The notes under the pieces were generated by a model. That model ran no database searches, was not told where the DNA came from, and worked only from the letters and a program-made list of their open reading frames with translations. 39,442 bases of DNA from NCBI GenBank assembly GCA_036824465.1, contig DAITAC010000031.1, positions 1-39,442 on the forward strand, in the 5' to 3' direction. Positions 7,976 to 17,231 of this stretch are shown in pieces. Origin of the DNA: JAKOQB01 sp036824465. GTDB taxonomy: Bacteria; Pseudomonadota; Gammaproteobacteria; Burkholderiales; Burkholderiaceae_F. The position numbers were made by a program, and so were the translations under genes. Within the stretch, counting starts at the first letter, position 1, and every line of letters begins with the position of its first letter.

Positions 7976-9976
7976 ATGACCAACGTCCCGTACAACGTCG
8001 AACAACACATCGCGCTCAGGCGCGTCACGGAGATCGCGGCTTCACCCGACGGGACCTGGCTTGCAGTGGCGGTGCAGCGTCTCGACCGCGACGGCGCCAA
8101 GTATGTCAGCGATCTGTGGCGTGTGCCCACCGATGGCAACGCCGCGGTTCAGCTCACGCGCGGAGATAGTAAGGACAGCGCGCCCTGTTTTCGCCACGAC
8201 GGCTCGCTCGGCTTCCTGTCGAACCGGCAGCCGAACGAGCTCAAGCCGGACGAAGAGGCCGACAAACGTATGCAGGTCTGGCTGCTGCCGAAGGAGGGAG
8301 GTGAGCCGCAGCAATTGACCGACGAGCCGCTCGGCGTCGAAGTCTTCAAGTTCGCCTGCAAGGCGGATCGGCTGGTGTTGTTCGCGCCGTTGATCGCTGG
8401 CGTGCCGCACGACCAGCAGCGGGAAATCCATTCGAAGCGGATCAAGAACGGGCCCAGTGCGCGGCGCTTCACGCAACAGCCGGTGCGCCATTGGGATCAC
8501 TGGTTGCACGAAAACGCCGATATGCCTTGCACGCACTTGATCGCCTGTGACGCCTCGGGCGGCAATCGCGTCGATCTGACGCCCAATGCGCGGCGCGAGT
8601 TTGCAATCGAGCCGGCGCTGGACATTTCGGCAGACGGCACGCGTGTCGCCGCGACACGGCAGACCCCGGGCAAGGACCGCGAACTCGATACCACGCTGCT
8701 GGTGATCGAACTCGATACGCGCGCGCAGCGGGTGCTTGGCCAGGCGGACAACGTGATGTTCGACGCGCCGCTTTTCTCGCCCGACGGCAATCGCATCGCC
8801 ACGACGCGTAGCGTACGCAGCCCGAAGACGGTGATGCGCCCGCTGGCAACGATCATCGACGTGGCCAGCGGCGAAATGCGGCAGCTTGCTGCTCACTGGG
8901 ACCGGTGGCCGGCACTTGCGCGCTGGAGCAGCGATGGGAAGCAGTTGGTCGCCACCGCCGACGACGAAGGCCACACGCCGGTATTCACGATCGATGCCAC
9001 CAACGGTACCGTCGAGCGCATCACCGGCTGGGCCGCGGGCGGCATGCATACCAACCTCCACGCACTTGCGGATGGCCGGATTGCAGGCATCCGCTCGACC
9101 TTGCTCGACGCACCCGAATGCTTCGTCGTCGATGCCAGCCCGGTGTCGACACCAAGGACGCTGGCGCGCCTTTCCGGCTTCACGTCAGCGGCTGAGTGGG
9201 CGCAGGTTGAGAGCATGACGACGCCGTCGACTGACGGCGCGCCGATCCAGAGTTTTCTGCTCAAGCCGAAAGGCGCGACCAGGCCATTGCCGTTGCTGGT
9301 GTGGATCCACGGCGGTCCGATCGGCATGGACGTCGACGGCTGGCACTGGCGCTGGAATCCGCTGCTTACGGTCGCAGCCGGCTATGCGGTCGTGCTGCCA
9401 AACCCGCGCGGCTCGACCGGCTTCGGCCAGGACTTCATCCAGGGCATCTGGGGCAATGTCTGGGGTGATCAGTGCTACCAGGACCTGATGGCGGTCACCG
9501 ATGCGCTGGTCGCGCGGCCGGAGATCGACGCCGCGCGCACGATGGCGATGGGCGGGTCCTTCGGTGGCTACATGACGAACTGGATCGGCACGCAGACCGA
9601 CCGTTTCAAGTGCCTGATCACGCACGCAAGCATCGTGACGATGGCACAGTTCACCGGCACCACCGATCACCCGGCGTGGTGGTACCTGGAGATGGGCGGC
9701 GAGGATCCTTACGCCGACATGGCAAAGTTCGATCGCTTTGCGCCGATCCGTCACATCAGGAACTGGAAGACGCCCGTCCTGATCATCCACGGCGAGCTCG
9801 ATTATCGTTGTCCCATCAACGAAGGGCTGAACCTGTTCGAGGCGATGCAGTACCACGGGGTTCCGAGCGAACTGCTGCTGTTCCCGGACGAGAATCACTG
9901 GATCCTGAAACCGAAGAACATCGTCGCCTGGTATCAGGCTGTGCTCGAGTTCATCGGGCGGCACCTGAAGACATGA
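7976..9976 (+). CDS. S9-family prolyl oligopeptidase-like serine peptidase
   Basis: The 666-residue product combines an N-terminal beta-propeller with TolB/WD-like repeats (about residues 20-400) and a C-terminal alpha/beta hydrolase. The catalytic triad is visible: S528 in GGSFGGY, D609 in HGELDYRCP and H641 in DENHWI. The HGGP oxyanion segment lies near residue 445. This is the acylaminoacyl-peptidase/DPP-IV-like branch of family S9, which cleaves short peptides. No signal peptide is obvious, so it is probably cytoplasmic. The stop overlaps the hemF start by 4 bases (ATGA), which suggests co-translation though the two functions are unrelated. Confidence 0.9.
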   Translation: MTNVPYNVEQHIALRRVTEIAASPDGTWLAVAVQRLDRDGAKYVSDLWRVPTDGNAAVQLTRGDSKDSAPCFRHDGSLGFLSNRQPNELKPDEEADKRMQVWLLPKEGGEPQQLTDEPLGVEVFKFACKADRLVLFAPLIAGVPHDQQREIHSKRIKNGPSARRFTQQPVRHWDHWLHENADMPCTHLIACDASGGNRVDLTPNARREFAIEPALDISADGTRVAATRQTPGKDRELDTTLLVIELDTRAQRVLGQADNVMFDAPLFSPDGNRIATTRSVRSPKTVMRPLATIIDVASGEMRQLAAHWDRWPALARWSSDGKQLVATADDEGHTPVFTIDATNGTVERITGWAAGGMHTNLHALADGRIAGIRSTLLDAPECFVVDASPVSTPRTLARLSGFTSAAEWAQVESMTTPSTDGAPIQSFLLKPKGATRPLPLLVWIHGGPIGMDVDGWHWRWNPLLTVAAGYAVVLPNPRGSTGFGQDFIQGIWGNVWGDQCYQDLMAVTDALVARPEIDAARTMAMGGSFGGYMTNWIGTQTDRFKCLITHASIVTMAQFTGTTDHPAWWYLEMGGEDPYADMAKFDRFAPIRHIRNWKTPVLIIHGELDYRCPINEGLNLFEAMQYHGVPSELLLFPDENHWILKPKNIVAWYQAVLEFIGRHLKT

Positions 9977-10893
9977 GCGAGTTCGTCGATTCGCAATCGG
10001 TGCGCGAATACCTGCTGGGGCTGCAGCAGCGCATCGTTGCAAGATTCGAGGAACTTGACGGCAAGTTCTTCGCGCATGACGTGTGGGAGAAGCCCGCCGA
10101 TTCAGCACTGGGCGGCGGCGGGCTCACACGCATCATCGAGGAAGGGACCCTGCTCGAGCGCGGCGGCGTGGGTTTCTCGCACGTCAAGGGCGCCAAGCTG
10201 CCGCCGTCGGCGACTGCGGCCCGGGCCGAACTGACCGGCCGAGGCTTCGAGGCAATGGGCGTCTCGCTTGTTTTCCATCCGCGCAACCCTTACGTGCCGA
10301 CCGTCCACATGAATGTACGGATGTTCGTCGCGCGTGGAGAAGGCGCGCCCGATGTGTACTGGTTCGGCGGCGGCATGGATCTGACGCCGTATTACGGCTT
10401 TGAAGAGGACGCGCGCCACTTCCATGCCGCCTGCAAAGCCGCGCTCGAACCGTTCGGCGTCGAATATCACGCTCGCTTCAAGAAGTGGTGCGACGAGTAT
10501 TTCTTTCTGAAGCATCGCGGCGAACCGCGTGGCGTCGGCGGCATCTTCTTCGACGACTTCCATGCGCTCGGATTCGAGCGCAGCTTCGCACTGATGCGAT
10601 CAGTGGGTGATCGATTTCTCGAGGCCTATGTACCCATCGTCGAGCGGCGCCGGAGCCACCCGTACGGCGAGCGCGAGCGCGACTTCCAGGCGTACCGGCG
10701 TGGTCGCTATGTCGAGTTCAACCTCGTATACGACCGCGGTACGCTGTTCGGACTGCAGTCCGGAGGACGGACCGAGTCGATCCTGATGTCGCTGCCGCCG
10801 ATCGTGAAGTGGCGCTATGACTGGCAGCCCGAGCCAGGAAGCAGCGAATCGAAGTTGTATTCGGATTTTCTGCGGGCACGCGAGTGGGTGTGA
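9973..10893 (+). CDS. hemF: Oxygen-dependent coproporphyrinogen III oxidase
   Basis: HemF oxidatively decarboxylates coproporphyrinogen III to protoporphyrinogen IX using oxygen. The 306-residue protein carries the family signatures NPYVPTVHMNVRMF, WFGGGMDLTPYYGFEEDARHF, GGIFFDDF and YVEFNLVYDRGT, and has the standard length. The ATG at 9973 overlaps the upstream peptidase stop by 4 bases; longer in-frame starts read antisense-like sequence of the peptidase gene. An aerobic heme enzyme in a presumed denitrifier implies that an oxygen-independent counterpart (HemN) should exist elsewhere. Confidence 0.96.
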   Translation: MSEFVDSQSVREYLLGLQQRIVARFEELDGKFFAHDVWEKPADSALGGGGLTRIIEEGTLLERGGVGFSHVKGAKLPPSATAARAELTGRGFEAMGVSLVFHPRNPYVPTVHMNVRMFVARGEGAPDVYWFGGGMDLTPYYGFEEDARHFHAACKAALEPFGVEYHARFKKWCDEYFFLKHRGEPRGVGGIFFDDFHALGFERSFALMRSVGDRFLEAYVPIVERRRSHPYGERERDFQAYRRGRYVEFNLVYDRGTLFGLQSGGRTESILMSLPPIVKWRYDWQPEPGSSESKLYSDFLRAREWV

Positions 10894-10930
10894 TTTCCGT
10901 CTTCGGCAAACCAATGAAAGACCCGGCTTC

Positions 10931-11002
10931 AACACGGAGGCTGAGAGACCATGGAGAAGCACTCGTTTCGGTTTTCTCTGTTCACTCCGTGTCTCTGTGG
11001 TC
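10931..11002. repeat. Imperfect inverted repeat between hemF and nadD
   Basis: ACACGGAG at 10932-10939 is exactly complementary to CTCCGTGT at 10985-10992. The flanking purine-rich left arm (GAGAGACC, GGAGAA) loosely mirrors the pyrimidine-rich right arm (TTTTCTCTG, GTCTCTGTGG). I recall similar CACGGAG/CTCTGTG intergenic inverted repeats from many unrelated bacterial genomes. It fills most of the 127-base hemF-nadD gap and ends 18 bases before the nadD start. Confidence 0.65.
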
Positions 11003-11020
11003 AGAAATCCAGCGCACGGC

Positions 11021-11677
11021 ATGACGCACCCGCGGCCCATAGGCCTGCTCGGCGGCAGTTTTGATCCGATCCACGTCGGACATGTGCAGTTGGCGCGCGA
11101 CGCGCTGACGCAGTTGCGGCTGGCCGAGGTGCGCTTCATGCCGGCCGGTGAGCCGTGGCAGAAAGCGGTCGTGGCCGATGCGGCCCAGCGCGCGCATATG
11201 GTCGAGCTGGCAATCCGCGGCGAGCCGAAATTCCTGCTCGACATGCACGAGATCGAACGCGGCGGTGTGACCTACACCATCGATACCCTGCGCGCGCTGC
11301 GTGCCGCGCTCGGAAATGACGTGCCACTGGTGCTCATCATCGGTGGTGATCAGATGACACGGCTCGATACCTGGCGCGAGTGGCAGCACCTCCTCGGCCT
11401 GGCGCACATCGCAGTTGCACGCCGCAACGATGCCGTGCTGACCCTGAGTTGGGCGCTGCAGGAGTACTTCAACGCACATTGGGCACAGCGGGACGCGGTC
11501 TGCCTGCGGCCGGGTGGTGCCATCGTCGAAATTGACATGACGCCAGTGGATGCATCGGCCACACATGCACGTGCGCTGCTGGCACAGCCGCCTTCGCCCG
11601 CGCGCGACGCCCGTCTCGCCGCGATCGTCCCCGCCGCGGTGCTCGACTATATTCGAACCAACTCCCTTTATCGCTGA
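11021..11677 (+). CDS. nadD: Nicotinate-nucleotide adenylyltransferase
   Basis: NadD adenylates nicotinate mononucleotide to deamido-NAD in NAD synthesis. The 218-residue product starts MTHPRPIGLLGGSFDPIH and has the nucleotidyltransferase HxGH motif (IHVGH). The C-terminal motif, usually SSTxIR, is represented by the SATHAR segment. The ATG at 11021 is placed by this N-terminus although no good ribosome site precedes it; upstream in-frame sequence runs through the inverted repeat. It leads nadD-rsfS-rlmH-maf-rng, the usual betaproteobacterial order, with only 4 bases before rsfS. Confidence 0.95.
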   Translation: MTHPRPIGLLGGSFDPIHVGHVQLARDALTQLRLAEVRFMPAGEPWQKAVVADAAQRAHMVELAIRGEPKFLLDMHEIERGGVTYTIDTLRALRAALGNDVPLVLIIGGDQMTRLDTWREWQHLLGLAHIAVARRNDAVLTLSWALQEYFNAHWAQRDAVCLRPGGAIVEIDMTPVDASATHARALLAQPPSPARDARLAAIVPAAVLDYIRTNSLYR

Positions 11678-11681
11678 ATCA

Positions 11682-12056
11682 ATGGACATCCGAAAACTGC
11701 AGCGCCTGGTCGTCGACGCACTGGAAGAAGTCAAGGCACACAACATCGCCGTGTTCAACACCAGCAAGCTGTCGGATCTGTTTGACCGGGTGATCGTCGC
11801 CAGCGGCACGTCGAATCGGCAGACACGTGCGCTCGCGTCGAGCGTGGTGGAGAAAGTGAAGGCCGCCGGCGGAAACGTGATCAGCGTCGAGGGCACCGAG
11901 GCTGGCGAATGGGTGCTGGTCGACCTTGGCGATGTGGTTGTGCACGTGATGCAGCCGGCGATCCGCAAGTACTACGGACTGGAAGAGATCTGGGGCAGCA
12001 AGCCGGTCCGGATGAAGCTCGCGGCCGAACCGCGGCGCGCGGCGGCCGTGGCGTGA
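11682..12056 (+). CDS. rsfS: Ribosomal silencing factor RsfS
   Basis: RsfS (YbeB/Iojap family) binds ribosomal protein uL14 on the large subunit and blocks subunit joining during starvation. The 124-residue product begins MDIRKLQRLVVDALEEVKA. It contains the conserved segments FDRVIVASGTSNRQ, EGTEAGEWVLVDLGDVVVHVM and RKYYGLEEIW. The start lies 4 bases after the nadD stop, so translational coupling is likely. The C-terminus has a short Arg/Ala tail beyond the conserved domain. Confidence 0.95.
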   Translation: MDIRKLQRLVVDALEEVKAHNIAVFNTSKLSDLFDRVIVASGTSNRQTRALASSVVEKVKAAGGNVISVEGTEAGEWVLVDLGDVVVHVMQPAIRKYYGLEEIWGSKPVRMKLAAEPRRAAAVA

Positions 12057-12079
12057 CCGCCCGCATGGAGCTCGCATTA

Positions 12080-12105
12080 GACCGAGGGCGGTATCCCGCC
12101 CGGTC
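12080..12105 (+). promoter_or_regulatory. Strong hairpin just upstream of rlmH
   Basis: GACC (12080-12083) and GGGCGG (12086-12091) pair with CCGCCC (12096-12101) and GGTC (12102-12105). This gives a 10-pair stem with a 2-base bulge and a TATC tetraloop. It ends 9 bases before the GTG of rlmH and therefore covers the place where a ribosome site is expected. No T-run follows, so a translational control or RNA-processing element fits better than a terminator. The role is inferred. Confidence 0.45.
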
Positions 12106-12114
12106 CGATTGACG

Positions 12115-12582
12115 GTGAAAATCACCCTTGTGGCCGTCGGCCTGCGGCAACCGCGCTGGGCCAAAGAGGCGGTCGATGATTTCGTCAAGCGGTTTCCACC
12201 TGGGTTCGCCGTGACGATCAAAGAAGTCAGAGCCGAAGCGCGCAGCGGTCAGCCGCTCGAGCGCATTCTCGCTGCGGAATCGGACCGGCTGCGCGCGGCG
12301 ACTCCGGCCGGCAGCGTTCTGGTCGCACTCGACGAACGCGGGGAGGACTGGACATCGACACGGTTTGCCGAGCAACTGGGCAGGTGGCGCGACGCATCCG
12401 AGCACGTCGCGTTCCTGATCGGCGGACCTGACGGCCTGGCGCCGGAACTGAAGCGCGCCGCGCGCATTTTGCTGCGACTGTCGAGCATGACACTGCCGCA
12501 CGCGCTGGCGCGGCTGGTGCTGGTCGAGCAGCTGTATCGGGCCTGGTCGCTGCTGGCAAATCACCCCTACCACAGGGCCTGA
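12115..12582 (+). CDS. rlmH: 23S rRNA (pseudouridine1915-N3)-methyltransferase RlmH
   Basis: RlmH (SPOUT family) methylates pseudouridine 1915 in helix 69 of 23S rRNA on the assembled ribosome. The product from the GTG at 12115 is 155 residues, the same as E. coli RlmH, and begins MKITLVAVG like the family. The SAM-binding trefoil knot is seen in LVALDERGEDWTS, AFLIGGPDGL and LSSMTLPHALARLVLVEQLYRAW. A TTG two codons earlier is an alternative start. The ribosome site is poor, and a stable hairpin lies just upstream. Confidence 0.94.
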   Translation: MKITLVAVGLRQPRWAKEAVDDFVKRFPPGFAVTIKEVRAEARSGQPLERILAAESDRLRAATPAGSVLVALDERGEDWTSTRFAEQLGRWRDASEHVAFLIGGPDGLAPELKRAARILLRLSSMTLPHALARLVLVEQLYRAWSLLANHPYHRA

Positions 12583-12586
12583 GACG

Positions 12587-13207
12587 GTGACGGATCTGTA
12601 CCTCGCCTCGCGCAGTTCGCGCCGCCGCGATCTGCTCAAGCAGATCGGCGTGCGCTTCGAGCCGCTGTTACTGCGGCTCGCGCAGCCACGCGGCCCGGAT
12701 ATTGATGAGCAACTGCACACCGGCGAATCGCCGGCCGCCTATGTGGAGCGCGTTGCACACGCGAAGGCGGAATTCGGGCTGCGCGTGCTGGCGATGCGCT
12801 CGATGCTGGTCAAACCGGTGTTGGCCGCGGACACAATTGTCATCGTCGATGGCGAACTACTTGGCAAGCCGGCCGGCCGCACGGAGTCCGCCGCGTTCCT
12901 GCGTCGGCTGGCGGGTCGGATGCACGAAGTGCGAACCGCGGTGGCGCTCGCCTTCGCTGGATCGGGCACCCCGCGCATCAGTGTCGTGACATCGACGTCG
13001 CAGGTTCGCATGCGCGAAATCAGCGATGCCGAGATCACGCGCTACTGCGCAACGTCGGAACCCTACGACAAGGCCGGCGGTTATGCGATCCAGGGCATGG
13101 CCGCGATCTTCATCGATCGCATCGAAGGCAGTTATTCCGGCGTGATGGGCCTGCCGCTCGCCGAGACGGCGGAACTGCTTAAACAGGGCGGGATGCCGGT
13201 CTTGTAG
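12587..13207 (+). CDS. maf: Maf-family nucleoside triphosphate pyrophosphatase
   Basis: Maf proteins hydrolyse non-canonical or excess nucleotides (dTTP/UTP type in the YhdE branch) to monophosphates. The 206-residue protein has the SxxR motif (ASRSSRRRDLL), the DTIVIVDGELLGKP loop, and the YAIQGMAAIFIDRIEGSYSGVMGLPL signature near the C-terminus. It starts with GTG 4 bases after rlmH. An insertion of several residues between the first and second motifs is visible but common in proteobacterial members. The stop codon's last base is the first base of the heptad-repeat element. Confidence 0.93.
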   Translation: MTDLYLASRSSRRRDLLKQIGVRFEPLLLRLAQPRGPDIDEQLHTGESPAAYVERVAHAKAEFGLRVLAMRSMLVKPVLAADTIVIVDGELLGKPAGRTESAAFLRRLAGRMHEVRTAVALAFAGSGTPRISVVTSTSQVRMREISDAEITRYCATSEPYDKAGGYAIQGMAAIFIDRIEGSYSGVMGLPLAETAELLKQGGMPVL

Positions 13208-13350
13208 TCGGAAGTCTGGTGTCAGGAGTCGGGAGTCAAGACCTCGCCAGGCTCAGCCGCCAACCCCGCGCCGTCGATGTGCGAGACTTCAGCACATCGC
13301 CGACGGTGCCGGCGCCTTTATCTCCCGACTCCCGACGGCCGACACCCGAC
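13207..13350. repeat. Inverted heptad-repeat element (copy B) upstream of rng
   Basis: The left arm is four 7-base units starting with GTC (GTCGGAA, GTCTGGT, GTCAGGA, GTCGGGA; 13207-13234). The right arm is four units ending in CGAC (TCCCGAC, TCCCGAC, GGCCGAC, ACCCGAC; 13323-13350). They are separated by 88 bases with no ORF of interest. The arms are inverted complements and can fold into a long hairpin. The right arm ends 3 bases before the rng start codon. Same design as copy A at 3521-3693. Confidence 0.8.
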
Positions 13351-13353
13351 AGC

Positions 13354-14811
<1,458 letters not shown>

Positions 14812-14997
14812 TCGGCCGGGTCTGGGTATGGCACCAGGTATGCACTTGCTGCGACATAGTTGTGACACATTTCGGTTCATTGCGGATGCGGGTTCATTCC
14901 CTGCCGCCGACGGCCCGGCCAGTTGCACTGCGGCGTGCCACCTGGATCAAATCGCGCCATCCTTGCCAGATCCGGATTCAACGACCGGTGGACGCCG

Positions 14998-15438
14998 ATG
15001 ACCGTGATTGATCGATACAGGACGCGAGGCTTCGACTGCGTCTGTGGCAATTTGCGCATGGCCAGCCGCGCGATCACGCGCATGTACGACGAACAACTGC
15101 AGCCCTGTGGCTTGCGAGCCAGTCAACTTGCCGTACTTTGGGCAACGGGTGCGCTTGGACCGGCGACCGTGCAATCGATCGCACGCACAATTTCGATGGA
15201 CCAGTCGACGCTGATTCGTAACCTACGACTGCTCGAAAGAGATTCTCTGGTCGCGATCGCGCCCGGCGCCGATCGCCGCGAACGCATTGTCCGAATCACC
15301 GCAAAGGGCCGTCGCCGTTTCGAGCGCGCGATGCCGCTCTGGGAGCAGGCGCAGAACCACGTATCGCGCACGCTGAGGTTGCGCAGCCCGCGCTCGGTAG
15401 CGAGTACCCTGCTCGGTCTGGCACGCGCGTTCGGGTAG
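14998..15438 (+). CDS. MarR-family transcriptional regulator
   Basis: The 146-residue protein has a MarR winged-helix pattern: an N-terminal helix (FDCVCGNLRMASRAITRMYD), recognition region TISMDQSTLIRNLRLLE and wing DRRERIVRITAKGRRRFE. It has two cysteines close to the N-terminus (C-V-C in FDCVCGN) that could sense oxidants, as in OhrR-like members; this is speculation. The ATG at 14998 is preferred over a TTG 25 codons upstream. It follows rng by 186 bases, in which I see no further gene, and its targets are unknown. Confidence 0.85.
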   Translation: MTVIDRYRTRGFDCVCGNLRMASRAITRMYDEQLQPCGLRASQLAVLWATGALGPATVQSIARTISMDQSTLIRNLRLLERDSLVAIAPGADRRERIVRITAKGRRRFERAMPLWEQAQNHVSRTLRLRSPRSVASTLLGLARAFG

Positions 15439-15459
15439 GCCGATCGAAAGTGCCGGCGA

Positions 15460-16269
15460 TCAAGCCGGCAGCGCCAACAAGTCCGGCAACCCGCCTCTTG
15501 CCGCACCAAGTGCGTCAAGGCGCGCCGCACTCGCAGATGTGTCAGAACCACCTTCGTCCACCATGGCGGATTCCGTGCCATCAACTGACAGAGTGTAGCC
15601 ACGGCCATACGACGTCCTGATGCGGATGGCCATTGCTCCCGCTTCGCGCAGCTTGCGTCGGATGCGACACACGGCCATGTCAGCGCCGCGTCCGCGGTCG
15701 TCATCGCGCCCGAGATGGCGCGCAATGGCTTCGCGATTGACCGGTCGATCAGGGTGGGTTGCCAGCACGAACAGGACGTCGAACTCACTCGCCGTCAGAG
15801 GCAGGACTACATCGGCCGCGCGAGCGGTTCGAGTCGCCGTATCGAGCTGCAGGTTGCCTATCGAAACCCTGGTGGCGTGGCTCGCGGCCGAAGAGATCGC
15901 TGAACTGAGCCGGTTAAGCCGCGCGAGTAACAGTCGCGGTGAAGACGGTCGATTGATGACGTCCGCCGCGCCCACTTCCAGCGCCATGATCTGCCCGACC
16001 TCGTCGGCCGAATCGAGCAGCACGACGATCGGCGCGCGTGTGCTGCCCACAAGACCGCGTAACAGTGGAATGTATTCGACGCCAAGTCCCTCAGCATCGA
16101 TCAGAACGACCACCGGATGCGCGCTGTGCAACGCGCCGCGCGCTGACTCGAGACTGTCGGCAAAAGCCAGCCCAACTCCATAGGCGGCAAACGCATCAAA
16201 TGTTGCGCGCCACGCCATCACGTCGCGCGCGACCAGCAGACAGCAGCGCTGCGCATGGAGCTGTTTCAT
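15460..16269 (-). CDS. OmpR-like winged-helix regulator with degenerate receiver domain
   Basis: The 269-residue protein has a receiver-like N-terminal domain (about residues 8-115) and a C-terminal OmpR/PhoB winged helix (about 125-225; LTASEFDVLFVLATHP, AVCRIRRKLRE, IRTSYGRGYTL). The phosphoacceptor-like D58 is present. However, one residue of the acidic pair is replaced (R15-D16), the switch Thr/Ser region reads LLDSAD, and the conserved lysine is replaced by R107 in VINRP. No histidine kinase gene is adjacent. Its start overlaps the AraC regulator stop by 4 bases, so the two regulators are co-translated. Phosphorylation-independent action is possible. Confidence 0.8.
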   Translation of the reverse strand: MKQLHAQRCCLLVARDVMAWRATFDAFAAYGVGLAFADSLESARGALHSAHPVVVLIDAEGLGVEYIPLLRGLVGSTRAPIVVLLDSADEVGQIMALEVGAADVINRPSSPRLLLARLNRLSSAISSAASHATRVSIGNLQLDTATRTARAADVVLPLTASEFDVLFVLATHPDRPVNREAIARHLGRDDDRGRGADMAVCRIRRKLREAGAMAIRIRTSYGRGYTLSVDGTESAMVDEGGSDTSASAARLDALGAARGGLPDLLALPA

Positions 16270-17231
16270 ATCCGCTCCGACCTCAAGGCAGAATCATCCG
16301 CACCGCGATGCCGCAATGCACGGCCGGCCACGCCGAAATGCTGCCGCAGTTGCCGAAAGAGGGCCGACCGCGAGCCGAAACCCACGATATCGGCCACTTC
16401 GGCCAGACCCCGATCGCTGCGTTCGATCAGCCGCCGGGCCACGGTCAGCCTTTTGCGGCGCAGGTAGGCGTGTGGCGTTATGCCATGCACCTGCTGAAAC
16501 AGCCGAACCAGGTAGTACTTCGAAAGATGGGCCGCTGCCGCGATGTCATCCAGCGTGATCGGTCGCGTATAGCTGGACTGGATGTAATCGGCGGCGATAC
16601 GGACGCGCCGATGCAGTTCGTCGCGGGTCGACGGCTGCACCAATGTGATGCTGGCCGCCGAATTACGGAATCGATGTTCAGCGTCGATCAGCCGTCCAAG
16701 CAGCATCTGCAACTGCTCCTCGTACCAGAGTTCGTCGTCGTCTCCGGCTTCGACCTGGATGCGAATCCGGCGTAGCAGCGGCGAGACAGATTCGTCATGG
16801 GCGCGCAGATGCTCGGCGAAGTACGGCGCCTTCAGGGGAGACATCGCGCCGCATTCGAGCATCCGTCCCAGCGGCAAGCTCATGGCCCCGAGCACCTCGC
16901 TGGCAACACCTGGACGAAAGAAGACACTGAAGCTATCCACCGCCGCTGCCGCATCGACCATGCTGCTGTAACGGGCACCCTCGTTAAGGATGAGGTAATT
17001 GTCGTCGTCGACCGAAAGCCGTCGGCTGCCCAGGAAGTAGTGCTCACGCCCGCGCCAAGCCGCCTTGACCGATAACCCATGCGAGCAGGGACCGAATGCA
17101 TTGTTGCGCAGCGATGCGCTGATCACGACGTTTTCCCGCTGCCAGCGCGACAGGATCGCCGCACGGCGCGCGACGTCCTCGGGTCGGCACGCCGTCGGCG
17201 AAAGGCAACTCAGAAACCCGCGAATGATCAC
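16266..17231 (-). CDS. AraC-family transcriptional regulator
   Basis: The 321-residue protein (GTG start) has an uncharacterised N-terminal sensor part of about 200 residues. A C-terminal AraC double helix-turn-helix follows at about residues 205-310 (LDDIAAAAHLSKYYLVRLFQ, GITPHAYLRRKRL, AEVADIVGFGSRSALFRQLR). The N-terminal part has cupin-like features (GRMLECGAM, SFSVFFRPG). It is divergent from the TonB-dependent receptor across 489 bases and overlaps the downstream OmpR-like gene by 4 bases. A likely role is control of the receptor gene and of its own operon; the ligand is unknown. Confidence 0.85.
   Translation of the reverse strand: MIIRGFLSCLSPTACRPEDVARRAAILSRWQRENVVISASLRNNAFGPCSHGLSVKAAWRGREHYFLGSRRLSVDDDNYLILNEGARYSSMVDAAAAVDSFSVFFRPGVASEVLGAMSLPLGRMLECGAMSPLKAPYFAEHLRAHDESVSPLLRRIRIQVEAGDDDELWYEEQLQMLLGRLIDAEHRFRNSAASITLVQPSTRDELHRRVRIAADYIQSSYTRPITLDDIAAAAHLSKYYLVRLFQQVHGITPHAYLRRKRLTVARRLIERSDRGLAEVADIVGFGSRSALFRQLRQHFGVAGRALRHRGADDSALRSERI

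Noticed and set aside
9472..9972. Long in-frame extension of hemF into the S9 peptidase gene
   Set aside because: The region is the coding sequence of the peptidase in another frame; the HemF family start is at the 4-base overlap at 9973.
14812..14997. In-frame TTG start extending the MarR regulator, and other small frames in the gap
   Set aside because: The 25 extra residues have no MarR similarity and the ATG at 14998 fits the family length.
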